This document shows, piece after piece, positions 13,401 to 19,202 of a DNA stretch of 64,000 bases; position 1 is the stretch's first letter; the number at the start of each line of letters is the position of its first letter. The notes under the pieces are model-generated. The model had not been told where the DNA came from. It did no database searches and saw only the letters and a list, made by a program, of their open reading frames with translations. Both the position numbers and the translations under genes were made by a program. The stretch is from Siphonodentalium dalli (Eukaryota; Mollusca; Scaphopoda; Gadilida; Siphonodentaliidae), in the NCBI GenBank assembly GCA_032622095.1, contig CP136064.1, positions 262,053,863 through 262,117,862 on the forward strand. The letters run 5' to 3'.

Positions 13401-13746
13401 GACCCCGAACACATTACTATATGATGTATTTGTGACCATTGTTGAAAACCCAAAACGATGATCGTAACTACGGGTGTGGAAAAACGACAACTGATAGAAA
13501 GAACACAAATTCTAGTGACGTAGTACCCTATTCGTAATTATTACCAGTACTATTTAATTTCGCGAAAGGTGCCTATTGTATTGTGTATTTTGCTTGCAGG
13601 TTCGAGCGATCACGGAGAAACAGAAGCTTCAACACAGAAATGTTATAGAGCTTGAGCAGGCAGGTAGCGAGCGACCCGATTACACGGCCGTAACGCTCGC
13701 TACCCACAATGATGCTGACGCCGATGCATTACCAACCAACTCATAG
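1246..13746 (+). CDS. SLC5-like sodium/solute cotransporter, C-terminal part (spliced, 5' end outside window)
   Basis: Joined exons 1246-1462, 2726-2826, 4298-4419 and 13600-13746 give one open frame of about 195 codons ending in TAG. Exon phases agree at all three junctions (2+1, 1+2, 0+0). Acceptors end in TTGCAG, TTATAG, TTCCAG and TTGCAG; donors are GTAAGT, GTAAGT and GTGAGT. The product has a short hydrophobic stretch (AALCYFYSIGRI), an outer loop with PLPPAPMNMCPG and two N-glycosylation sequons (NMT, NLT), a last membrane helix (SISMYWLSPMGI onward), then a tail with DPRYSMVL, CSCLPARL and RLRCG. Known SLC5 proteins (SMCT/SMVT/SGLT) end in the same order: 'PLP..T..C' loop, 'YSISYLWYSALG' helix, 'DPR...CLP...' tail. 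The family call is therefore by pattern, not alignment. The substrate cannot be told. A tyrosine motif (PDYTAV) sits near the C-terminus. The last intron (4420-13599) carries a full LTR retrotransposon in the same orientation. Confidence 0.75.
1479..1735 (+). repeat. Imperfect GAT/ATG microsatellite
   Basis: A long imperfect (GAT)n tract, about 250 bp, starts shortly after the exon donor at 1463. Apparent His-rich and Asp-rich reading frames on both strands come from the triplet repeat and are not genes. It lies in an intron of the SLC5-like gene. Confidence 0.9.
1957..2216 (+). mobile_element. Double-hairpin MITE, degraded copy 1
   Basis: The left end reads gtgggtctgtcatttgcag and follows TA; the right end is ctgcaaatgacagacacac. 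These are terminal inverted repeats. Inside each half is a hairpin built on 'gaggtccccagagggtgaat' and its complement. The right flank is CG rather than TA, so this copy has decayed. It belongs to the family clustered at 16.4-17.2 kb and sits in an intron. There is no transposase, so it is non-autonomous. TA flanks fit a Tc1/mariner-type source. Confidence 0.7.
2726..2826 (+). CDS. SLC5-like exon: last transmembrane helix
   Basis: The acceptor is 'gttttatag' and the donor is a perfect GTAAGT at 2827. The 101 nt exon begins with the third base of a codon and ends with the first base of the next. It encodes about 33 residues starting SGLNSFLSISMYWLSPMG, then a strongly hydrophobic run. Known SLC5 carriers have a similar 'YSISYLWYSALG' helix at this place. 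Confidence 0.75.
2827..4297. other. Intron 2 of the SLC5-like gene
   Basis: No coding signal was recognised. At 3355-3440 a segment resembles a tRNA A-box (tggctcaattggtgagg), as in tRNA-derived SINEs, but no good B-box follows. At 3950-4075 there is a reverse-orientation tRNA-like piece within a short tandem duplication. Confidence 0.6.
3983..4075 (-). repeat. 46 bp tandem duplication with a tRNA-like A-box
   Basis: The segment 'cagtcaatacatgtcgg...cacgctaaccactgaattaca' occurs twice in tandem; the second copy has one extra A. On the minus strand it reads 'taattcagtggttagcgtg', close to a tRNA A-box. It may be a decayed tRNA-related SINE. No B-box or full cloverleaf was found, so it is not called a tRNA gene. 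Confidence 0.45.
4298..4419 (+). CDS. SLC5-like exon: start of cytoplasmic tail
   Basis: The acceptor is 'ggctcattccag' and the donor is GTGAGT at 4420. The first two bases complete the codon begun at 2826, and the exon ends on a whole codon. It encodes SEDSDPRYSMVLSDAF, CSCLPARLVDRLRCG and YQLNPS. Known SLC5 tails carry 'DPR' followed by a Cys/Leu/Pro patch just after the last helix. The 3' end of this exon and its donor lie inside a 65 bp tandem duplication. Confidence 0.75.
4394..4516 (+). repeat. 65 bp tandem duplication that copies an exon end and its splice donor
   Basis: The 58 bases from 4394 recur at 4459 with a 7-base spacer, a period of 65. Each copy contains the coding end 'aacccttcg' followed by GTGAGTACAC, so the gene has two equal 5' splice sites (exon ends 4419 or 4484). 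If the second is used, reading continues 12 codons and meets TAA at 4456-4458. That would give a short alternative C-terminus. Confidence 0.85.
4517..5185. other. Intronic stretch, nothing recognised
   Basis: Two overlapping open frames of 82-86 codons lie around 4666-4985 on opposite strands. Neither matches a family I know and their phase does not fit the flanking exons. Confidence 0.4.
5186..5650. mobile_element. Inverted-repeat (foldback) element
   Basis: The arms, roughly 5186-5309 and 5505-5650, are inverted copies. The left arm runs 'atacgtatttgtgacccgc', 'aaatccagtcgtaagtc', 'ccaatgcattctc', 'ggcctaacaatttttt'; the right arm is its reverse complement with a few changes and one insertion. 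Each arm also holds a smaller hairpin made of 'ccaatgcattctc' and 'gagaatgcattgg'. There is no coding capacity. It lies in intron 3 of the SLC5-like gene. A related motif (aagagaatg...ctgg) recurs near 51.6 kb. Confidence 0.7.
5940..6640. repeat. Diverged tandem array around 'ggcggccatgttttt'
   Basis: Four diverged units, spaced about 130-160 bp, share the block 'aagatgg..(a/c)ccggcggccatgttttt' followed by 'attgaa.atcgttc', 'atatgggctgcag' and 'ggattcaaat'. Positions of the core are near 6137, 6255, 6424 and 6572. Similar 'ggcggccat' cores occur near 26.08, 26.21, 27.05 and 63.42 kb. It is non-coding and intronic. Confidence 0.55.
6641..7447. other. Intronic stretch, nothing recognised
   Basis: Apart from a short duplication of 'ctgtg(a/t)ttcctatatccat' near 6955 and 7000, no repeat or coding signal was recognised before the LTR element. 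Confidence 0.4.
7448..7451. repeat. Target-site duplication CTAG (left)
   Basis: CTAG directly precedes the left LTR and the same four bases follow the right LTR at 13247-13250. Short duplications of 4-5 bp are usual for LTR retrotransposon integration. Confidence 0.85.
7452..8215 (+). repeat. 5' LTR
   Basis: The 764 bp repeat starts TGTGCCAAG and ends TTGGCACA, and appears identical to 12483-13246. A TATA-like box lies at 8154-8164 near its 3' end, which implies a start of transcription in the last 40 or so bases. A purine-rich block (8000-8120) gives an antisense open frame that is only a composition effect. Confidence 0.95.
8154..8164 (+). promoter_or_regulatory. TATA box of the 5' LTR
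   Basis: TATATATAAAT occurs about 50 bases before the LTR end. The same box is present in the right LTR at 13185-13195, where in sense orientation it could start transcripts toward the last SLC5-like exon at 13600. Confidence 0.5.
8227..8244 (+). promoter_or_regulatory. Candidate primer-binding site
   Basis: TGGTGCCTTCGAGCCAGG begins with TGG, the complement of tRNA 3' CCA, and its complement resembles a tRNA T-arm end. It starts 11 bases after the LTR, a little further than usual. The tRNA species was not identified. Confidence 0.55.
8352..9434 (+). CDS. gag: Gag polyprotein of the LTR element
   Basis: This is the structural protein that packages element RNA in the cytoplasm. The frame is 360 codons from an ATG in good context (A at -3, G at +4). 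Upstream in-frame codons after a stop lack ATG. Residues 35-190 are a helical capsid-like region beginning FDGDPTKYHGWVKSIE, typical of retrotransposon gag. The nucleocapsid end has three Cys/His knuckles: C229-C232-H237-H242 (aberrant last ligand), C262-C265-H269-C274, and C286-C289-H293-C298. The last two have 3 residues before His, not the standard 4. A basic tail rich in Arg, Pro and Ser follows. It ends at TAA 9432-9434, directly after a -1 slippery heptamer. The frame is intact. Confidence 0.93.
   Translation: MATQQSIGVLAPLTESINSQIAAMAMTTVTQVVTSFDGDPTKYHGWVKSIEKCAILTGANEAKKPYMAFQSATGPVSDFLQRYLATNANATWQDTKTELSSRFAEINDIQFAFSMLRKIKQKQNENLHVLAERILEIATVAYREQIGGINAVEGQLVGFYIDALRRDSLKMKLIRDAPKTLKLAADIAMREMGIRRVFNLRTGRENYNENEPEAMEIDSFRNKRARTTCDVCASDNHTTREHRSRPRQVHVDAVVKPRTVECWTCQGDHFARDCPFKTENRRHVSCWVCEGNHLARNCPSKSGGSKQNQWNAPVTPPRGIRRDQPNRSRDISHDTPRHSRRYPTLNEPPRMMTPPTYAKN
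9425..9452 (+). promoter_or_regulatory. -1 programmed ribosomal frameshift signal (gag to pol)
   Basis: The heptamer A AAA AAC (9425-9431) is in the correct register: gag reads gcA AAA AAC TAA. Eight bases later CCTC (9440-9443) and GAGG (9449-9452) can form a stem with a 5-base loop, and a later 'gggagga' may pair as a pseudoknot. The protease frame is -1 relative to gag and is open through the overlap. Confidence 0.8.
9431..10993 (+). CDS. pol: Internally deleted Pol: protease, linker, then integrase C-terminal tail
   Basis: Entered by -1 frameshift. The protease active site is VDSGAEVSLI (9542 on) and the later ILGRDWL matches the second retropepsin motif. The linker, about 115-200 residues after 9542, ends with LLVNNTNKTVYLRRGSVVG, usual before RT in Ty3/gypsy. 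No RT (YxDD), RNase H or integrase HHCC/DDE motifs follow. After a junction at about 10140-10205 the frame continues with GEAVYVKNHLRKSKLESKW, YFRITKQITPVTFELRNQ and SHAEHMRKANLEW, matching the GPY/F-like integrase C-terminal module. An acidic, Ser-rich tail of about 160 residues ends at TAA 10991. The deletion is in frame and the frame is unbroken. The element cannot copy itself alone. Confidence 0.88.
   Translation, partial: LRNPLIEATNGRKYNINIVGNPSSCLVRIGKNKYRSLVDSGAEVSLIHKRVYDALQFRPKLTREHINLSSVNGKSLGVLGSVELTFRMAKLKLTHKFYVANDMTRNMILGRDWLTSRGVRLYYDLGCLKVSDVYVPLESDAHIASLLRLTSKVSLKPQTSTLCMGKSKNLASLRKSTLVEVAQIKKGYLASKPGLEVRNSISELGKRHQVPLLLVNNTNKTVYLRRGSVVGKSVTYGRRRNRAGKGYCQITLQQQPKSFMMVHKHVKQAKRQQAAKFNKKATDTKFEIGEAVYVKNHLRKSKLESKWKLYFRITKQITPVTFELRNQLTGKVTQSHAEHMRKANLEWEIPKTDNNKRAQTYVVPPEDEDSDVPAPNPVGGSSGDETEPLPDDVIARYRRQCSDSDYEDVPLSELKMRLQRRKTQLARSEPLQNPDSSMDERPEPSAKARRAPAPRRHGRKVTKMFTSDDSSEDELMEVAAIEQNPREAPRKCKQLMNGALSDIRTKQSFKNLLYSMAAVM
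10994..11387. other. Internal non-coding stretch of the LTR element
   Basis: No open frame is seen here. AATAAATAAA near 11214 could act as an early polyadenylation signal after pol. The block from 11230 to 11330 is GC-rich. Confidence 0.5.
11388..11678 (+). CDS. Small membrane-type ORF in the LTR element (unrecognised)
   Basis: The 96-codon frame starts right after an in-frame stop. Residues 6-27 are strongly hydrophobic (NVVTVVIFIIL core) and are followed by an aromatic/basic edge (HRFWWKFVKH). The rest is a polar tail with acidic patches. A single membrane anchor plus cytoplasmic tail after pol is where env-like genes end in some LTR elements, so this may be a remnant of one; this is inference from position only. 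It is not proven to be translated. Confidence 0.35.
   Translation: MVEMAMVVFCPSNVVTVVIFIILTHRFWWKFVKHQLPRLAIMYSKQLDQRPEDILNAVFKEPIDEAMETDAPKPSALFRDNTQERLHVYPIIAVRG
12132..12461 (+). pseudogene. Second post-pol ORF of the LTR element, split by one in-frame TAG
   Basis: In one frame, 12132-12266 and 12270-12458 are both open, separated by a single TAG at 12267-12269, and end at TAA 12459-12461. The first part is acidic (SEPTPYSDIEDENTSTSDDD); the second has DDPIYTETTDIEP, a Cys patch RRCRCC and a helix-like LRRIIDLLRSDELDLRF. An acceptor-like 'attacag' ends at 12140, so it may be a spliced exon. No family is recognised. The TAG may be a nonsense change or a true end of the first part. Confidence 0.4.
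12465..12479 (+). promoter_or_regulatory. Polypurine tract
   Basis: GAAAAAGTGAAGGAG lies three bases before the right LTR, as expected for the plus-strand primer of reverse transcription. Confidence 0.75.
12483..13246 (+). repeat. 3' LTR
   Basis: The 764 bp copy matches 7452-8215; by eye I saw no difference. It is followed by the CTAG duplication at 13247. Its end is 354 bp before the last SLC5-like exon. Confidence 0.95.
13600..13746 (+). CDS. SLC5-like last exon: C-terminal tail and stop
   Basis: The acceptor 'tattttgcttgcag' is strong. The exon starts in phase 0, matching the donor at 4420, and is open for 48 codons to TAG. It encodes VRAITEKQKLQHRNVIELEQ, then ERPDYTAVTLATHNDADADA and a short end. 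It is polar, as expected for a cytoplasmic tail. It could alternatively belong to another transcript, but the phase match supports this gene. Confidence 0.6.
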   Translation, partial: VRAITEKQKLQHRNVIELEQAGSERPDYTAVTLATHNDADADALPTNS

Positions 13747-14320
13747 CTTTCTAAATATTATATTATATCAAATGACGAGTTGTTCCTTGTCTCGTGGACC
13801 AGAAAATTAGAGCGTCTCGCAATATTCGGCGTTCATCCCTTTATCACATTCCGGTGATCACAATATGCAGCTCCATAAACACATTTACACATTGCTGCTG
13901 TTGTCTGCCAGAGGGCCGAGGTTGGTAAACATATATACACATATATAAACATTATATATCTGTACTGTTAATTTGAATTATCCCTAAACCTCACTCAACA
14001 AAAAGACTTTCCGGCGATCTATCTAGATTCCTCTTATAAAAACTAAATACTTTGTTCTTAAAATGCCCATGGAACTGGAATCGAAACTGTTCATATGTGT
14101 TAGAAAATATGAAAAGTTCAAAACATTATTATGGAGAGATAATGCATTATCGATCTTATAACTAGTCTGGATTGTCTCACAACCACACCGATACTTGTTT
14201 GTGATATGCCCCAAATACTATGTTCTAGATACTTTTATATGTATATGATTATAGTCTGTACGTGTGCGTGGATATGAAATACAAGCCATCGATTCAATTA
14301 TTTATAGTGATATAGGGGGT
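13747..14320. other. Probable 3' UTR and intergenic sequence
   Basis: No coding signal is seen. I found no AATAAA before 14420, where one occurs inside a retroposon tail. The SLC5-like transcript may end there. Confidence 0.45.
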
Positions 14321-14452
14321 AGCAGGAAGACAGCCCGATAGGGCTAGGCTAACCCCCAACAATATACAACATTACCTTTTATGTGTTACTTCCATTGTAT
14401 TATTCATGTGTATATTGTAAATAAATTATCCTATCCTATCCTATCCTATCCT
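14321..14452 (+). mobile_element. Retroposon 3' tail with (ATCCT)n
   Basis: The block 'gggggtagcaggaagacag', 'gggctaggctaaccccc', 'ttgtaaataaatt' ends in about five copies of ATCCT. A short tandem end after an AT-rich tail is typical of LINE/SINE 3' ends. The class is uncertain. Confidence 0.55.
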
Positions 14453-14559
14453 ACACGCTACATTGTACTAGCCAACTCGGACTGAGCTTTGGTTTCGATC
14501 ATTCAGATTAATCTTCGTCAGCAGTAGGTACATGTAACAACTAGAGGATCTCTAATGAG

Positions 14560-14665
14560 TCGTAATTCTATACGAAATTTATTAACCTAAATTCGATCGA
14601 GCCGAGCTTTAACGAGGCCCGAATCGAATTTAGCGAACGAAGATCATGAATTTCGTATATAATTG
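14560..14665. repeat. Nested inverted repeat, about 100 bp
   Basis: The outer arms 'aattctatacgaaattt' and 'gaatttcgtatataatt' enclose inner arms 'aaattcgat' and 'atcgaattt'. It can form a hairpin and may be a small foldback element. Confidence 0.55.
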
Positions 14666-16396
14666 TGAAGAATGCCAGATCCATTTAATCAGATAATCAC
14701 ATTTTAGCAAAGAAAACAGATCTCGAAACGGCTGGGTTAAAAAAATATTATTGATATCCTTATCACAACCAAGGAGGGAGACACATTCAAGAAAAAAGAT
14801 AGTTCCATTTTAAATGTGCCTTTTCATGTTGACAAAATTGTTCAACCACCCTCCTTATCACCCAGGTTTATCTCACGGTCAACACTAAATAACACAACAC
14901 AAATCGAATATCATAATTATATTATAATTAACATAATAATAAAGTTCCGGCATTGCCATCGACATCATTGCGCCAACCTCTTATGTCTTTGCACGGAGTG
15001 TCTTACTAACACACATGGGCCGGGTTTATGAGCTAATTGTGTGATAAATAATATGTTGTACGTACCGTAATGCTCTAATTAATCGACCTCTTAACCACAG
15101 CATAATTATGGGTAACTTTTCAGGATTTAGTCGGAAATATGGCTTGTTGCCATTCATCGGAAAGCATTACTGTATATAGAAGACAGTCCGGTCACTGTAA
15201 CAGCAATATGAATTCAGAGTTGACGCAAAACTCGTGTAGGGGTTAACATGCGTTATTATGTACGTGTACAAACATTGGTTAACTGGTGTAAAGATGGTAC
15301 GGAGTGACATCTAGCGGATGTGGGAGGAAATTATATGAGAGAAGAAAATAGACACTGGGCCCTGATTGGTCAATAGCCCTGTGTATTTTTAGTATAACAA
15401 ATACATCACGCCTCTTCCATATGATCTGTTATAGGTAAAAATCCTTTGGAATAGGACATAACACTTTGTAGTGAAGTTTGAATTATGTGGTATGGTCTAA
15501 ATTATGACATTATGTTTTAGTGCGCTTTTGACACTAGTTACGAAAACACCTAAAGGCGAATTCCTTGCCGGTCGGATATTATTTTTTACATACAATTTTC
15601 CGCAAATGTCAATCTTTCAGATTTAAATACAATTGTGGACCTGGGTATTGTATTGTAAATAGTATACACTAAAACGTCTGTACTGAGGCTTATGAAAAAC
15701 ATGTACACCCGTATAACCCATATTAAGGTGCAAAGTGAGCACTCATGTATTCCATTTTCGTAAAGTTTGCTATTTTATTTTTGCATTATTAACTGTAAAT
15801 AAAAGAACGTATTAGCACCATGTTACCTCAACACACGGTTCCATTTTGAATGCGCATTGCATTAAGTATCTGTTCTAAATACAGCTAACAAAACGCGGTT
15901 ATGGTGCAGCCCCCACTCTAGCAATGGCTTCAGTTATAAACAGTATTGAGCAGTGCCGCAGAAAATATATACAACCAATCAGCTGGCAACCAGTTCTCGC
16001 CATGCTTCAAGGTTCTGTGCATGCCAACAACAATGCTATAATTGTTACAAAATATAATTTTACTGTTCAATTAAACTATTTTTCTTGGAATGATGAACTG
16101 TGCAATTATCGGATGATATTAATCTGTTTGTGCTCGTGAATTTTGTCGTTAACCGATTTGAATATGTGAACATTAACCCCCACACGACTACTGCGCCATA
16201 TATGACGCCATAATGTCATACCTCATAATATATATGACTTGTATATACATGTATGTATTATATTATTTGCCTTTTGCGGTAACCAATGTCAACGACTGGA
16301 GACCACACAGCCTTAGGGAATATCGCAAGCCTTTTATTATGAAATAATTTCTTCTTTATTCAAATGATATCTCTCATCATCTCCAAGCCTGATTAT
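14666..16396. other. No gene recognised
   Basis: The stretch is AT-rich. Open frames of about 70 codons at 14816 and 15924 show no known motif. Nothing else is recognised. Confidence 0.5.
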
Positions 16397-16520
16397 AGCG
16401 CGTCTGTAATTTGCAGATGAGGTCCCCAGAGGGTGAATATGGTGACGCTGTCCCGAATAGAGAGCTAGCATCACCAAATTCACCCTTTGGGGACCGTATT
16501 CTGCTTAGGCCTCATATTCT
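16397..16520 (+). mobile_element. Double-hairpin MITE, left half only
   Basis: It starts after TA with 'gcgcgtctgtaatttgcag' and folds around the 'gaggtccccagagggtgaat' hairpin. It ends with the inner block 'gcttaggcctcat'. The matching right half is missing before the next element at 16613. Confidence 0.65.
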
Positions 16521-16612
16521 CTGGAAAGTTTCTTTATTATCAAATTTCTATAGAACCTTAGATTCTGTTTCGTTTTTACTTTTGTTTCTCTATATCCACA
16601 AGCCTTGAAATA

Positions 16613-16946
16613 GTGTGCCTGACATTTGCAGAATGATGTCTCCAGAAGGTGAATTTGGTGACGCTACCCCGCACATTGGGCTAGCATCACCAAATTCACC
16701 CTCTGGGACCTCATTCTGCTCAGGCCTCATCTTCTCTGCAACAAAACAACACATCGAGGTTCCCAATGGATGTACATTATAATATTCACGGTTTGGGAAC
16801 TTCAATCTGGGTATGTCTCCTATAGCAGATGAGACCATACGGAATGAGGTCCCCAGAGTGTGAATTTGGTGATGCTAGCCCGCTATGCGGAATAGCGCCA
16901 CTAAATTCACCCTCTGGCGACCTCATTCTGCAAATGACAGACACAC
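16613..16946 (+). mobile_element. Double-hairpin MITE, complete copy
   Basis: It is flanked by TA on both sides. The terminal inverted repeats are gtgtgcctgacatttgcag and ctgcaaatgacagacacac. It holds two hairpins, each made of 'gaggt..ccagagggtgaattt' and its complement, separated by about 110 bp. It has no coding capacity. Confidence 0.8.
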
Positions 16947-16979
16947 TATATGTATTCAGGATTGGTGTCACTTGAAATA

Positions 16980-17205
16980 GTGTGTCTGTCATTTGCAGAA
17001 TGAGGTCCCCAGAGGGTGAATTTAGTGATGCTACCCCGCAAAGCGGGCTAGCATAACCAAATTCACCCTCTGGGGACCTCATTCTGCTTACACCTCAGCA
17101 GAATGAGGTTCCCAGAGGGTGAATTTGGTGATGCTAGCCCGCTATGCGTGGTAGCATCACTAAATTCACCCTCTGTGGACCTCATTCTGCAAATGACAGA
17201 CACAC
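16980..17205 (+). mobile_element. Double-hairpin MITE, compact copy
   Basis: It is flanked by TA on both sides, with near-perfect ends gtgtgtctgtcatttgcag and ctgcaaatgacagacacac. Two hairpins abut through 'cttacacctcag'. This is the shortest and best-conserved copy and defines the family structure. The two hairpin halves can also pair with each other. Confidence 0.85.
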
Positions 17206-17334
17206 TAAACTCAGACTTGATCATCTCACGTCCATCCGCAGTGGGACTTTTCGTAAGGTGCGAAATTTGTTCGATATTTTGTGAACTTATGATAAGGTCA
17301 ACATGTTGTTTTATTCGCTTAATCTCTCTCTTAA

Positions 17335-17800
17335 TGTACTATTTACGCGCTGATTATGTTTGGCATATGAACAAAACTATATATATATATATATTTTAAT
17401 ATTCCTTATGTTGATGGCGATTTGAACAAATATGAATATTTCTGTAACGAACGCCGCCCGTGCCTTTAATCTCTCTCTTAATATCGCGTAAGTCCACAAA
17501 ATGTGGGTAAAATGTCGCCAGTAGCAGCGGTCTTACCAAGTCATCAAGGGAGGTAAATCTTGCATGTATTCACGAGTTTGATTTACCCACTGCATGCGAG
17601 TACCTCGTGTCCCTTTAAGTCACATGAACATCACAATTTTATGAAACAATAACGACAATTATTCTTAAAGGCACGGGCGGCGTTCGTGCATAAATATTCA
17701 TATTTGTTCAAAAAGTCCACCAACAGAAGGAATATTAAAAAATATATAGTTTTGTTCTTATGCCAAACATAATCGGCGCGTAAATAGTATATTGTCGCCA
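17335..17800. repeat. Long inverted repeat, arms about 130 bp
   Basis: Left arm about 17335-17466, right arm about 17668-17800. Shared blocks are 'actatttacgcgc', 'gattatgtttggcata', 'aacaaaactatat', 'ttgaacaaatatgaatattt' and 'aacgccgcccgtgccttt'. The right arm is the start of a 400 bp repeat also found at 34108. Confidence 0.75.
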
Positions 17801-18062
17801 AGACGTACGATGGTGTACGTAAACAAGAGTCTGTTCGTGTTACAGAAGTTGTGCTTCTGTTTACATAACAGAGCGCAATTCTATTGGTTAATCACACACA
17901 AATGATATAAACACTCTTTAGTATTTCAATATCAGGAAAACAGTAAAAAATAACGCTCTTTATGTTTACCATATCCGGATCTAAACAAAAGCCAGGTAAC
18001 GTAACGTTTTTTGCTTTTGTTTACATAACAAAGGGAAAAAATTAACAATAGCATACTGTTTA
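17668..18062 (+). mobile_element. Copy 1 of a 'aaaggcacgggcggcgtt' repeat family
   Basis: About 400 bp align in order with 34110-34510: the 'ggcacgggcggcgtt' end, 'tgccaaacataatc', 'gtatattgtcg', 'caagacgtacgatg', 'acagaagttgtgcttctgtt' and 'tgtttaccatatccgga'. It has no coding capacity. Confidence 0.75.
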
Positions 18063-18065
18063 TGC

Positions 18066-18170
18066 CATGCTGACCAACATCATAGCAATTCAACAGGACC
18101 CACCAGCATCATAGCAAGTCAGCGGGACCCACCAACATCATAGCAACTTAGCAGGACCACCTAACCAGTG
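18066..18170 (+). repeat. About 35 bp tandem repeat, three units
   Basis: The unit 'agcaggacccaccagcatcat' minus small changes, followed by 'agcaa', occurs three times in a row. Single or partial units recur near 37212-37260 and 37610-37680, so it is a dispersed minisatellite unit. Confidence 0.65.
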
Positions 18171-18768
18171 ATTAATACAGGGATACGTGACGGACAATTT
18201 CTAACTCGAATTTCCCACACAACAGTTTTTGGAAAAAGAACACTTCAGACATAAGTCGCCAATAACCAATTGATATCGTTTGACATCGTTTCCGGATAGC
18301 ACTTTTAACTGCGATAGTCTCACTGATAATACAAGCATCCTTATTGTAATTCACGTTGAAGACAAGATATCAGGGGTTATTATCACTTGTGTTCGTTAAT
18401 TCGATCGAGTATGAAGTAATAGACACCCTTCGCATACGGCAACATATAGTTATTACGAATATTATAGGGTACTATGTCACCATAATTTCTTTCTATTCGT
18501 TGTCGTGTTTCCCTATCCGTTTTTACGATTACGGTTTTGGATTTTTCAATGAAAATCACAAATATCACGTATTAATAAGTTCGCGATCGTTTCTCAGCTC
18601 GTCACTGTGGGAGATTACTATGATCTGATGATATTATGTCCTTAAATTGTGATTACCACGGGGGCCTTAATTTTTATTAGTGGTAATAAAATCATTGGTA
18701 GTCGTGAAACACGAGAATCTTGCGAAACACATGCAGAGCATTGAGCTATATGACCTGATAACAACTAA
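18171..18768. other. No gene recognised
   Basis: Overlapping open frames of 60-90 codons on both strands show no known motif. Confidence 0.4.
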
Positions 18769-19161
18769 TTAGTAGTCCCTTACTGTCAATGACAAAGACG
18801 ATTGTCTCATAAACTGACTCGTATTCGTCAATTCTGCGAAAACGTTTTTGGACAAAGCTTTCAATAGCCAGATAAATATCCGACAGAATCTAAATATGCT
18901 AGCTTTCCAAACTGTCCTTTTCTGTAAACCCTCTGTAAACGCTCCTATATGTTCTCTGTTGTGACCTGACAGGCCATCGTTGCTTACTTGTAGTATGATC
19001 AATTCATGATACGCCTGTTCTTTTTTGATGAATTTAAGTGGATCCATGTCTGCCAGCCATGGTCGCCGTCCACCCAGTATGATGTTACATAGTCGGTGAA
19101 TTTTTCAATGTCACTACCTGCTGTTACTTCGAACCAGGCGTCGCTGATGTCGTCTACCAGG
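18769..19161 (-). pseudogene. MULE-type transposase fragment (C-terminal part)
   Basis: On the minus strand from 19161 the frame reads ISDAWFEVTAGSDIEKFTDY then VTSYWVDGDHGWQTWIHLN and stops at 18998. The overlapping frame below it carries VSNDGLSGHNREHIGAF. MULE transposases of many animals have '.FxDYxxxTWVxG....W' followed by 'RTNNxxEGxHNxLN' in this order. The two pieces are in different frames, so the gene is broken. Further pieces lie beyond the hAT-like insertion at 20898. Confidence 0.45.
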
Positions 19162-19195
19162 AAAGGTAACTAGATATTTCTCCCTGTTAAATAGC

Positions 19196-19202
19196 AGTGA
19201 CT
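19196..19202. repeat. Target-site duplication AGTGACT (left)
   Basis: AGTGACT precedes the element and is repeated at 20890-20896 directly after it. Confidence 0.65.

Noticed and set aside
16411-17399. Open frames with 'RSPEGEFG.A.P...ASPNSPSGD' repeats
   Set aside because: They are translations of the double-hairpin MITE palindromes; the same residues appear on both strands for that reason.
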